From assembly GCA_041746975.1 (NCBI GenBank), contig JBGTGB010000127.1:1-49463 (forward strand): DNA of 49,463 nucleotides. Direction: 5' to 3'. The number at the start of each line of letters is the position of its first letter. Within the stretch, counting starts at the first letter, position 1. Origin of the DNA: Haliea sp041746975 (GTDB lineage: Bacteria > Pseudomonadota > Gammaproteobacteria > Pseudomonadales > Halieaceae). The position numbers were made by a program, and so were the translations under genes. Positions 41,197 to 48,795 of the stretch are shown piece after piece. The notes beneath the pieces are model-generated. The model saw only the letters and a program-made list of their open reading frames with translations. It was not told the DNA's origin and did no database searches.

Positions 41197-42054
41197 ATGA
41201 GCATTGTGTACCTGAATGGCGACTACCTGCCAATGAGCGAAGCCCGCATCTCGCCAATGGACCGGGGCTTCCTGTTTGGCGACGGTATCTACGAAGTGGT
41301 GCCATCCTACGCTGGCAAAATGGTGGGATTCGGGCCGCACATGCAGCGTATGCAGCAGGGTCTGGATGCCATTGAGATAAAGCTGCGGGTCGACGAGACC
41401 CAGTGGCGGGGCATCGCCGAGGAACTGAGTGCCCGTAACGGCGGCGGTAACCTCGGAATCTATTTCCACGTCAGCCGCGGCGCGGACATCCGCCGCAACC
41501 ACGCCTATCCCGAGCAAATCACTCCCACTCTCTACGGTTTCGCTTTCGAGATCCCACCGGCACCGGCAGCGGACAAGGCAACCGCAACCAGCTACCGCGT
41601 ATCCACCGCCGAGGACCTGCGCTGGCGCCGCTGCAATATCAAATCCACCGCCCTGCTGGGCAACGTCATGCACTACCAGCACGGCCACAGCCGCGGCCAC
41701 GGCGAGACCATACTCTACAACGAAGCCGGCGAACTGACCGAGGCAGCTGCCTGCAATGTATTTGTAGTCAAGGACGGCGTCGTCGCCACTCCTGAGCTGG
41801 ATCATCAAAAGCTGCCGGGTATCACGCGGCTCATACTGTTGGACATCCTGCGCCGCCACGGTGACATCCCGGTACAGGAGCGGGTAGTGACCATGGCCGA
41901 GGTTCACGCTGCCGATGAGGTCTGGCTTACCAGTTCCAGCAAGGAGGTGGCTCCGGTCATTGAGATCGACGGACAGGCGGTGGGCAATGGCGGTATCGGT
42001 GATGTCTGGCTGGCCGCCGAAACCCTGTTTGCACAGCATCGCTACGACTACTGA
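41197..42054 (+). CDS. dat: D-amino-acid transaminase (class IV, PLP)
   Basis: A 285-residue fold-type IV aminotransferase close to Bacillus D-alanine aminotransferase, which exchanges amino groups among D-amino acids (D-Ala plus 2-oxoglutarate to pyruvate plus D-Glu). The N-terminal block SPMDRGFLFGDGIYEVVP (residues 19-36), the PLP lysine in RCNIKSTALLGN (Lys149), EAAACNVFVVKDG and VWLTSSSKEVAPV are typical. The IKSTALLGN pattern favours D-AAT over branched-chain or aminodeoxychorismate enzymes. ATG 41197 has AGGA upstream. It overlaps alr as TGATG. It supplies or consumes D-Glu beside the D-Glu cyclase genes. Confidence 0.9.
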   Translation: MSIVYLNGDYLPMSEARISPMDRGFLFGDGIYEVVPSYAGKMVGFGPHMQRMQQGLDAIEIKLRVDETQWRGIAEELSARNGGGNLGIYFHVSRGADIRRNHAYPEQITPTLYGFAFEIPPAPAADKATATSYRVSTAEDLRWRRCNIKSTALLGNVMHYQHGHSRGHGETILYNEAGELTEAAACNVFVVKDGVVATPELDHQKLPGITRLILLDILRRHGDIPVQERVVTMAEVHAADEVWLTSSSKEVAPVIEIDGQAVGNGGIGDVWLAAETLFAQHRYDY

Positions 42055-43139
42055 TGACCCGCCCCAGCCAGGCTCGCCTGGATTTAAGCGCCTTGCATCA
42101 CAACGTCGCTCTGGCGCGGGAGCTGGCACCCAGGTCACGCCTGATGGGCGTGGTCAAGGCCAATGCCTACGGCCACGGCGCGGTCACCATGGCGCAAGAG
42201 CTCGAACCACGGGTGGATGCGCTGGCGGTGGCCTGCAGCGAGGAAGCCCTGGAGCTGCGCGAGGCCGGCATCCGCTGCCCTATCCTGCTCCTGCAGGGGG
42301 TATTCGAGGCCAGGGAGCTGCCCATTGCCGCAGAGGCAGGGTTCTGGATCACCATTGACAACGACCGCCAGCTCCGCTGGTTGGAGGAGACCGCCCTGCC
42401 CGGGTCCATTGGCTGCTGGCTGAAGATCGACACCGGCATGCATCGCCTGGGCGCCCTGCCGGCACAGACTACGAGTTTCTACCAACGTCTGCTCGCCTGC
42501 GGCAAGGTCGAGGGTCTGCCGGTTCTGTCCACCCACTTTGCCTCAGCCGACGAGCTGCACAACCCCCAGACCCGGCAGCAGATCGAGGTATTCGAGGCGG
42601 CCACTGCGGGGTTGGAGGGGCCACGAAGTGCGGCCAATTCTCCCGCCACCCTGGCCTGGCCCCGTGCGCACTACGACTGGGTCCGGCCTGGTTTCATGCT
42701 CTGGGGCAACTCCCCATTCACTGAACCCCAGGTCCAGGCAAATCGCCTGCGGCCGGTCATGACCCTGACCTCCGCGGTGATATCAGTGCGGGAAATCGCA
42801 GCCGGCGAATGTGTCGGCTACGGTGGCAGCTGGCAGGCACAGCGCCCCTCGAGGGTCGCCACGGTGACCATAGGTTACGGCGACGGCTATCCGCGGACCG
42901 CGACCAGCGGCACTCCGGTCCTGGTCAACGGCCACCGCGCTGCGCTGGCGGGCCGAGTCTCCATGGACATGATCACCGTCGACGTTACCGATCTGCCCCC
43001 GGTCGCGGCCGGCGACCCCGTGGTCCTGTGGGGAAAGAGCCTGCCCGTGGGCGAAGTCGCGCGCCATGCCGGCACCATCGGTTATGAGTTGTTGACCCGC
43101 ATGCCCATGCGAACACCGCGGGTAATTGTCCAGGAGTGA
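42054..43139 (+). CDS. alr: Alanine racemase
   Basis: A 361-residue fold-type III PLP racemase. The PLP lysine is Lys35 in VVKANAYGHGA and the catalytic tyrosine is Tyr256 in CVGYGGSW. The barrel blocks WLKIDTGMHRLG and VRPGFMLWGNSP, and the C-terminal GRVSMDMITVDV are all present. It makes D-Ala for peptidoglycan, or racemises L-Ala and related residues for catabolism. A catabolic role (DadX-like) is suggested by its place at the end of a D-amino-acid operon; it could instead be the sole anabolic Alr. ATG 42054 shares one base with the dat stop. Confidence 0.95.
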   Translation: MTRPSQARLDLSALHHNVALARELAPRSRLMGVVKANAYGHGAVTMAQELEPRVDALAVACSEEALELREAGIRCPILLLQGVFEARELPIAAEAGFWITIDNDRQLRWLEETALPGSIGCWLKIDTGMHRLGALPAQTTSFYQRLLACGKVEGLPVLSTHFASADELHNPQTRQQIEVFEAATAGLEGPRSAANSPATLAWPRAHYDWVRPGFMLWGNSPFTEPQVQANRLRPVMTLTSAVISVREIAAGECVGYGGSWQAQRPSRVATVTIGYGDGYPRTATSGTPVLVNGHRAALAGRVSMDMITVDVTDLPPVAAGDPVVLWGKSLPVGEVARHAGTIGYELLTRMPMRTPRVIVQE

Positions 43140-43147
43140 ATCGCACT

Positions 43148-43159
43148 ACACCGCGGTGT
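43148..43159. repeat. 12-bp perfect palindrome
   Basis: ACACCGCGGTGT, 9 bases after the alr stop. No T run follows, so it is a weak terminator candidate. It may be an operator for the small gene at 43232. Confidence 0.4.
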
Positions 43160-43170
43160 CGGAAAGGGGG

Positions 43171-43200
43171 CAGACAGCAGCAGTGCTTTTGCGGTACACT
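43171..43200 (+). promoter_or_regulatory. Candidate promoter of the small basic protein gene
   Basis: CAGACA (43171-43176), an 18-base spacer and TACACT (43195-43200), 31 bases before the ATG at 43232. Confidence 0.35.
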
Positions 43201-43231
43201 ACTCGGCCCTCCCGCCGCAAGAGCATTGAGC

Positions 43232-43423
43232 ATGTCCGCCGCCAAGCCCCAACGCGCCCCCGCCAAGAAAAAGCAGCCCGCCGCCGTTGAAACGTCCAAC
43301 TCCATTGAAAAACAGACCAGGGATTTTCTCCAATCCGGCGGCAAGATCCAGGCCATCAAGTCCGGCATCAGCGGCCAGCAGGGCGGCTACGCTGCGCGTC
43401 CTTCGGGCGCCGCGCGCAAATAG
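43232..43423 (+). CDS. Small basic protein of unknown function
   Basis: A 63-residue protein. The first half is basic and Pro/Ala/Lys-rich and probably disordered (SAAKPQRAPAKKKQPAAVE). The second half has a compact conserved-looking segment, SIEKQTRDFLQSGGKIQ, ending SGISGQQGGY. A similar FLxxGGxIxxIxxGxSG ending occurs in several short gammaproteobacterial proteins, including to my recollection the tail of the RNA-polymerase-binding SutA group, but I cannot verify this. The frame is open 32 codons further up (to 43136), overlapping alr. ATG 43232 is preferred because a promoter-like sequence lies between. Confidence 0.65.
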   Translation: MSAAKPQRAPAKKKQPAAVETSNSIEKQTRDFLQSGGKIQAIKSGISGQQGGYAARPSGAARK

Positions 43424-43497
43424 ATAAGCCACCTGCCCCATCCGCCGCGCCGATGTCTGCGTAATTCCATTATCAGTCTCGCCTTAAGGCATTGACC

Positions 43498-44106
43498 ATG
43501 GACAACGTAGTCGAGGACGGCGGGCCGGACGCCACAGCAGCCAGCGGCATCAGGACCGGGCTTGTTGCCCTCGCTCACCTCACCGTAGTCCTCGTGCTGC
43601 TGGGGCTGTTCGCTGCAGCGGATAGCTGGTATGCCCTCTCCAACCTGCCGCTGGCCGCAGTAATCAGCGTAGCAATCGGCCTGACCGCCGGGGGAATTTT
43701 TACTACCCTGGTCCACGAATGGTTTCACTACGTTGGCGCGGTCGCGCTGCGCAGCCGCTGCCATCGGGTCAAGCGCATCAATCTGTTCGCGTTCGAGTGG
43801 GATTACCAGGGCAATACGCGCGGGCAGTTTTTTGCCATGAGCTACGCCGGCACCCTGGGTTCGGTGGTCGCCATAGCCCTGTTGCTGGCCACCACTGCCC
43901 CCGACGCTCCAGGCAGGGTAGCCCTGTTGGCGGCGGCTTTTGGCAGCCTTGGTTTCGCTGGCGCCATCGAGTGGCCGGTGCTGGCGCGGGTGCACGCTGG
44001 CGGCAACCCCCTGACCGAGCTATCCAAGGTTTCTCCGAAGGTGGTACTTGCCAGCGCCGCCACGGGCCTGCTGACCTTGCTCATCGCCGCCTGGCTGCTG
44101 GCCTGA
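43498..44106 (+). CDS. Membrane protein with an HExxH motif
   Basis: A 202-residue integral membrane protein with about five hydrophobic helices (near residues 20-42, 50-72, 118-138, 143-163 and 180-202). Helix two ends in TTLVHEWFHYVGAVALR, an HExxH zinc-protease-like motif at a membrane boundary as in M50-type intramembrane proteases or the DUF3267-like group. A second M50 motif (NxxPxxDG) is not clearly present, so protease activity is uncertain. The start is ATG 43498 with AAGG 8 bases upstream. It stands between the small basic protein gene and ppx. Confidence 0.7.
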   Translation: MDNVVEDGGPDATAASGIRTGLVALAHLTVVLVLLGLFAAADSWYALSNLPLAAVISVAIGLTAGGIFTTLVHEWFHYVGAVALRSRCHRVKRINLFAFEWDYQGNTRGQFFAMSYAGTLGSVVAIALLLATTAPDAPGRVALLAAAFGSLGFAGAIEWPVLARVHAGGNPLTELSKVSPKVVLASAATGLLTLLIAAWLLA

Positions 44107-44117
44107 GCAAGGGGACT

Positions 44118-44138
44118 CGCACGGCCATTCCCCGTGCG
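44118..44138. repeat. Hairpin between the HExxH protein gene and ppx
   Basis: CGCACGG (44118-44124) pairs with CCGTGCG (44132-44138) around a 7-base loop, 11 bases after the stop of the membrane-protein gene. No T tract follows. It may be a weak terminator or lie in the ppx leader. Confidence 0.35.
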
Positions 44139-44167
44139 CCCGGGCGGGGTATCGTTTATCATGACTG

Positions 44168-45706
44168 GTGCACGCTAGCCGCGGGATAATCCCCATTACG
44201 GAACCACAGACACACGAACCCCTGCCTGACGGTAGCCTGCTGGCGGCGGTTGATCTCGGCAGCAATTCCTTTCACTTGATCGTGGCCCGCGTTGAGCACG
44301 GGGAAATGCGCCCGGTGGAAGTGCTGGCGGAAAAAGTCCAGCTCGGGGCGGGCCTGGTGGACAACCGGCTATCGTCCGATGCCATCGAACGGGGCCTTGA
44401 TTGTCTGGCCCGCTTTGCCCAGATGCTGGGCACCGTTGCTACGGAGCGGATCCGGGTGGTCGGCACCAACGCGCTGCGAGTAGCCGACAATCGCCGCGAC
44501 TTTACCGGACCGGCGCAGCGGATTCTCGGAGCCCCGGTGGATGTGATCTACGGCCGCGAGGAAGCCCGCCTGGTGTACCTGGGCGTCGCCCATTCCCTCG
44601 CGGACGACGCCCAGTCGCGGCTGGTGATCGACATTGGCGGCGGCAGCACCGAGCTGATCATCGGTCAGCGCTTCGAACCCCAGCGCCTCGAAAGCCTGCA
44701 GATGGGCTGTGTCTCCTACTCGGACAGCTGCTTTCCTGGCGGCAAGATCAGCAAGGACAACTACCGTCACGCCTACATCCGGGCCAGACTGGAAGTCTCA
44801 CACATACGCTACCACTTCCATGCCGGCCACTGGGCCGAGTGCGTAGGCTCCTCTGGCACCCTGCAGGCAATAGAAACGGTTCTGGCCAGCCAAGGCTGGA
44901 GCGATGGCGGAATCAACCGGAAGGGCCTGGAGAAGCTGGAAAAGCGCCTCCTGCGTTTCAAGCGCTTCGAGAATATCGCCCTGGAGGGCCTCAGCAGCCA
45001 GCGCCGCAACGTCATCGCCGCCGGCGTGGCTATTGCCACTGCCCTGTTTGACGAGTTGGGCATCAAGCAGATGCGCACTTCCCGCGGCGCCCTGCGCGAG
45101 GGCGTTATCTACGACCTGATGGGGCGTCTAAGTCACGAAGATGTGCGCGAACGCACCCTCAAGGCCCTGATGCATCGCTACGGGGTGGACACCGCGATGG
45201 CGGAGCTGATGGCACGCCGCGCCCGCACCCTGTTCAATGCCACCCGCAGTGGCTGGAAACTGCGCGGGACTGACGGCGACCTGCTGCAGCGCACCGCCCT
45301 GGCCCACGAGATCGGCATGGCCATCTCCCACAAGCACTACCAGCGCCACAGCGCCTACCTGTTACTCAATGCGGACCTGCCGGGATTTTCCCAGGAGGAG
45401 CAGGAGCAGATGGCGCTGCTCGCAGCAACCCAGCGCGGCAAACTGGACGACCCCGTGTGGGCCGCCGTCGCCGACAGCGAGCGCCCGCGATTGCTGCGCC
45501 TTATCACTCTCGTCCGACTGGCGCTGATATTCAAGTATGTCGAGCAACTGGAGGCGCTGCCGGATTTCGCCGTCTCCCCTGAGACAGATGGTCTGCGCCT
45601 GGAGTTTCCCGCGGGCTGGCTGGCACTACATCCCCTGACCGCGCGGGAACTGCAGCTGGAGCAGATGCTGCTGGCGAAGCAGGGGCTGGCGCTGGCGATC
45701 TGCTAG
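44168..45706 (+). CDS. ppx: Exopolyphosphatase (Ppx/GppA family)
   Basis: A 512-residue ASKHA-fold phosphatase that removes terminal phosphate from polyphosphate (Ppx) or acts on pppGpp (GppA). N-terminal phosphate-1 motif AAVDLGSNSFHLIVARVE and phosphate-2 motif LVIDIGGGSTELIIG are clear, and the CVGSSGTLQAIE block is typical. The C-terminal half is the HD-like Ppx domain (ALAHEIGMAISHKHYQRHSA). Length favours Ppx (513 in E. coli). The only usable start in frame is GTG 44168; no good ribosome site is visible. No ppk gene is adjacent. It ends in TAG. Confidence 0.92.
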   Translation: MHASRGIIPITEPQTHEPLPDGSLLAAVDLGSNSFHLIVARVEHGEMRPVEVLAEKVQLGAGLVDNRLSSDAIERGLDCLARFAQMLGTVATERIRVVGTNALRVADNRRDFTGPAQRILGAPVDVIYGREEARLVYLGVAHSLADDAQSRLVIDIGGGSTELIIGQRFEPQRLESLQMGCVSYSDSCFPGGKISKDNYRHAYIRARLEVSHIRYHFHAGHWAECVGSSGTLQAIETVLASQGWSDGGINRKGLEKLEKRLLRFKRFENIALEGLSSQRRNVIAAGVAIATALFDELGIKQMRTSRGALREGVIYDLMGRLSHEDVRERTLKALMHRYGVDTAMAELMARRARTLFNATRSGWKLRGTDGDLLQRTALAHEIGMAISHKHYQRHSAYLLLNADLPGFSQEEQEQMALLAATQRGKLDDPVWAAVADSERPRLLRLITLVRLALIFKYVEQLEALPDFAVSPETDGLRLEFPAGWLALHPLTARELQLEQMLLAKQGLALAIC

Positions 45707-45748
45707 CGAGGGCAGCGTCATCGCCTTTTCTGCCGTCGCCTGACTCCT

Positions 45749-46087
45749 CTAGGTTTGCAGAGGTGTATCTATCCAGTCAGCCTTATCCGGCTGTTCACGA
45801 CCGCACCTCCAGCACATTTCGAAGGAGGGGTCATTGTGCTCCCCGCAGTCGCAGCGCCAGGATGGGGCATCCCTTGCGCTTAGCGAGGTCTCAAGCAGCC
45901 GGCTGGCCCGCTCGAAGTCACTGTCATTGGCGACCCAAAGCTCCGGCCACACCTCGAATGGGGACAGTTCCCCCATGCCCCCCGCGGCAAACTCGTTTTT
46001 CATGGCTACTTCGATTCCCGCTGCGTCGAGGATATTCCTGACATTGGCGACGAGGAGCCGGTTTTCATTTGTGTAGATCAAGCGCAT
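45749..46087 (-). CDS. DUF2007 domain protein with C-terminal zinc ribbon
   Basis: A 112-residue protein. Residues 1-65 match DUF2007 (MRLIYTNENRLLVANVRNIL, GIEVAMKNEFAAGGMGEL, WPELWVANDSDFERA), a small alpha-beta domain called a putative signal-transducing module. The C-terminus adds a CxC-x(10)-CxxC zinc ribbon (WRCDCGEHNDPSFEMCWRCG). That ribbon combination is common in gammaproteobacterial members. It converges on ppx and lies 22 bases downstream of the alpha/beta hydrolase gene on the same strand. Confidence 0.83.
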   Translation of the reverse strand: MRLIYTNENRLLVANVRNILDAAGIEVAMKNEFAAGGMGELSPFEVWPELWVANDSDFERASRLLETSLSARDAPSWRCDCGEHNDPSFEMCWRCGREQPDKADWIDTPLQT

Positions 46088-46109
46088 GGATCAGTTCCCC
46101 ACACCGGCA

Positions 46110-47105
46110 TTAGCTTCGCGCTTCAAAATGCCGGCGGATATCCGCAAGAAACTCCAGCAGGAGCAAGTTCACCTCCGCCGAAGCCTCCAGTTGCACCATA
46201 TGCCCCGCCCCGGGAATCATGCGCACCTCACGCAGCTCCGGAAAAATCCCTCGCATCTGTCCGATCGGATCCTCACCGTGGAAACCTTCCAGGTCCACAT
46301 CGTGTTCACTGCCGAGAAAGTACGCCGGCACCGCACTCTGCACGCCCTCGAAGGGCTTGCGCTGGACCCACTTCAGGTCGAATGACCGATACCAGTTCAG
46401 GCCACCGGTAAAACCGCTGCGACTGTACTCGGAGACGAAGAATTCCAGTTCCAGCTCGGACAGCCAGGGCCAGGGCAGCGGCGGCGGCTCTTCCATGGCG
46501 TCGATGTAGGATGTACCAGGCCGGTGGCGAAACATTTCAAAGTAATTGCAGGCACCGCTCAGGGTATGAAACACCTTGTGCAGGAAGCGGCGCGGGGCGG
46601 CGGCCAGATCCAGATCCGCCCGCGGCGGCTCGCGGAAGTACTCAATGTGCAGAAAATGCTGTTCCCCCATGCGTCGGTATTCCGTGAGCGGGGGTTCGTC
46701 GGGATTGTGCGGGGCCGCCGGGTTCTCCAAACCGATTACCGCGATCACCCGCTGTGGATGGCGCAGTGCCAGGTCGTAAATGGCAAAGGCACCGAAATCC
46801 AGCCCGGCAAATACCGCTTGCGGCTCACCGATATGGTCCAGCAGCCCCAGCAGGTCGCCGGTGATATGGTCGATATCATAGGCCTCCACGGCTGCCGGGG
46901 CCTCGGTCTGGCCCATGCCGCGCATGTCCGGCGCGATCACCCGGTAGCCGGCCGCGGCCAGTGCGCTGATCTGCCTATGCCAGCTGAACCAGAGGTGGGG
47001 AAAGCCGTGGCACAGCACCACCGGCATTCCCTGCCCCTGCTCCACGTAGTGCATGCGGATGCCATTGATCGTGGCGTAGTGGTGGGTCCAGTTCATTCCT
47101 GTCAT
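46110..47105 (-). CDS. Alpha/beta hydrolase, epoxide hydrolase-like
   Basis: A 331-residue alpha/beta hydrolase of the epoxide hydrolase/haloalkane dehalogenase group. It has the oxyanion motif HGFPHLWFSW (residues 33-42), an aspartate nucleophile in FAGLDFGAFAI (Asp103), an acid in LGSEHDVDLEG and a catalytic His in PGAGHMVQLE. An Asp rather than Ser nucleophile argues against an esterase. HGFP and a Tyr-containing cap suggest an epoxide hydrolase over a dehalogenase, which would need a halide-binding Trp next to the nucleophile. The ATG overlaps the stop of the upstream gene (ATGA), with AGGGG as ribosome site. Confidence 0.87.
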   Translation of the reverse strand: MTGMNWTHHYATINGIRMHYVEQGQGMPVVLCHGFPHLWFSWHRQISALAAAGYRVIAPDMRGMGQTEAPAAVEAYDIDHITGDLLGLLDHIGEPQAVFAGLDFGAFAIYDLALRHPQRVIAVIGLENPAAPHNPDEPPLTEYRRMGEQHFLHIEYFREPPRADLDLAAAPRRFLHKVFHTLSGACNYFEMFRHRPGTSYIDAMEEPPPLPWPWLSELELEFFVSEYSRSGFTGGLNWYRSFDLKWVQRKPFEGVQSAVPAYFLGSEHDVDLEGFHGEDPIGQMRGIFPELREVRMIPGAGHMVQLEASAEVNLLLLEFLADIRRHFEARS

Positions 47106-47941
47106 GGCATTGCCCCTGGAAACCGGATCGCCGTGACCTCGGCGAGGAAGAAAGGAAAATAGTCTTCAGTCCCGAACATGTTACCCGCCTCGACCCGGAA
47201 CGGCAGGCGATAGCCCTCTATCTCGCGGAAATCCGACATGTAGGCGCCAAAGGGTTGCAACCTGTGCACCTTGTCGGGATTGGCGTCGCTCCAGCGCAGG
47301 AAGGATGCGACCGCTGGTCTGCCGTCGCCATCGACGGTTACGTCCACCTCCTGACTCAGGTGACCGTGGCGGACCGTCACCCTCGCGGTGTCGTCGCCTA
47401 CTGCCGCCCATGTCACCCCGGGGCCAGGTAGCAGGGCCGCGGGCGACCAGACCACAGCCTCGGCCACGTAGCGACCGAAGGCGGACCGCGCATGATCCGA
47501 GGTGCCGCCTAGCCGCGCGACGGGGATCAGCCAGAAAATACGAAATCGTGTCCACGATCCCGAGTCCGAGCCTGACACTGGCATGCCGCCGCGGGTGCGC
47601 ATCGCCCACAGGAAGCCGTCGGGAGCGGCAAGGATCTGGTTCGCCTCCATCGGCTGATAGGCCGGGTTGTCCTTGTTGCCGAGACTGAACTGGCCGCTCA
47701 TATCGATTTCGACCACTCGCGGCAGCGGCGTGCCCGGTTCAATCATGAAGTTGAAGTAGCGCCGTGCAGGCTCGGGCAGGTCCGCGACCAACTCGCCGGA
47801 GAAACGTTGCGGAGCCTCGGGCTGGAGTGCTGCGAGTCGCCGCCACTCCGCCCTGTCGGCACGCAGGTCCCAGGCCAGAAGCGCACCCAGGGCGAGGACA
47901 ACGAACAGCAGCACGACAGCGATGGCAACAATGACCTTCAT
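47102..47941 (-). CDS. Membrane-anchored protein, DUF6544/DUF6920-like
   Basis: A 279-residue protein with one N-terminal membrane helix (VIVAIAVVLLFVVLALGALL) and a large extracytoplasmic domain. The segment DLPEPARRYFNFMI followed by a beta-rich fold with EGYRLPFRVEAGN near the end is reminiscent of the DUF6544/DUF6920 group; this is a recollection, not a search. Function is unknown. It overlaps the epoxide hydrolase-like gene by 4 bases and is surely co-transcribed with it. Confidence 0.65.
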   Translation of the reverse strand: MKVIVAIAVVLLFVVLALGALLAWDLRADRAEWRRLAALQPEAPQRFSGELVADLPEPARRYFNFMIEPGTPLPRVVEIDMSGQFSLGNKDNPAYQPMEANQILAAPDGFLWAMRTRGGMPVSGSDSGSWTRFRIFWLIPVARLGGTSDHARSAFGRYVAEAVVWSPAALLPGPGVTWAAVGDDTARVTVRHGHLSQEVDVTVDGDGRPAVASFLRWSDANPDKVHRLQPFGAYMSDFREIEGYRLPFRVEAGNMFGTEDYFPFFLAEVTAIRFPGAMP

Positions 47942-47966
47942 GACCGCGGGAACAGATCGTCCAACA

Positions 47967-48776
47967 TCAGAGGTTCACCCAGCTGTTCAGGGCGCGCAAA
48001 CGAAACTGCTCGCCCGCGTGACTCAGCACCACCGAGTCGGGCAGGATTTCCTCGACCGTCACCCCGCGGCCTACGGTCTGCCCGGCGCGTGCCTGCTGGC
48101 CGTTGATGGTCACGGTCGAACCCCCTTCGGACCGGTAATCGTGCTGCAGATACATCAGGGTGGGCACTGCGTCTTTGCGCTGCTGGGAAAGGTCGCCAAG
48201 GAAAGGTGCTGCGTGCTCCGCCAGCCGCACGTCCTCCAGCGCCTGCTCCGCGGCGGTCACCAGGCTGGCAATGTCCACGGTCTCCTCACTGACAGGCGCG
48301 GGAGCCGCTGCCGCGGTCGTGACCGGGTCAGAGGCCGCATCCGAAGTTCTGGGCTGCTGGTACAGAGCGGCTACCTCAGCGCTGGCTGCGGTGCCAGCCG
48401 TGGCAGGAGGCGCCGGTTGCGGCGAAGGCGCGGGCGCAGCAACCTCTGGAGCCACCGGCAATTCTTGCGTCTCAGGGCTCCGCTCGGCCTCCGGTCCCGC
48501 CGATTGAGCCACCGCAGGTACCGGGACCTGAGCTTCCACAACCACGGTTTGCGGCCCGTCTGCTGCGCCCGTCGGAGTGTCGTCCCGGCTGAACTCCCGA
48601 CCCAGCAAAACGCCGATTACCAGCACGGCCAGGGCCAGGGCAGCCACCAAACCACGCTGCCGCCAGGGACTCTCCTCGGTGGTGGGAGAATAATGTTCGC
48701 TGTCCACACCGGGTACCGGCGCGGCGTTGTGCTGTTCCCGCCGGGCCCGATTCAGCGCTTCCAGAATCAGCGACAT
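47967..48776 (-). CDS. gspB: Type II secretion protein GspB
   Basis: A 269-residue GspB/ExeB-type protein. It begins with the diagnostic MSLILEALNRARREQ, has a membrane helix (GLVAALALAVLVIGVLLG) at about 42-59, then a long Ala/Pro-rich periplasmic linker. The C-terminal T2SSB domain follows (PTLMYLQHDYRSEGG, TVTINGQQARAGQTVG, VEEILPDSVVLSHAGEQFRL). GspB works with the ATPase GspA to carry or assemble the GspD secretin through peptidoglycan. The ATG at 48774-48776 is chosen because GGGG lies upstream at normal spacing; another ATG is two codons earlier. It starts 19 bases after the gspA stop. Confidence 0.9.
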   Translation of the reverse strand: MSLILEALNRARREQHNAAPVPGVDSEHYSPTTEESPWRQRGLVAALALAVLVIGVLLGREFSRDDTPTGAADGPQTVVVEAQVPVPAVAQSAGPEAERSPETQELPVAPEVAAPAPSPQPAPPATAGTAASAEVAALYQQPRTSDAASDPVTTAAAAPAPVSEETVDIASLVTAAEQALEDVRLAEHAAPFLGDLSQQRKDAVPTLMYLQHDYRSEGGSTVTINGQQARAGQTVGRGVTVEEILPDSVVLSHAGEQFRLRALNSWVNL

Positions 48777-48795
48777 GCGCATACCCCGTTTCCGA

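Noticed and set aside
44168..45706. GppA rather than Ppx
   Set aside because: Length and the full C-terminal HD-like half favour Ppx; the family does not separate cleanly by sequence alone, so some doubt remains.
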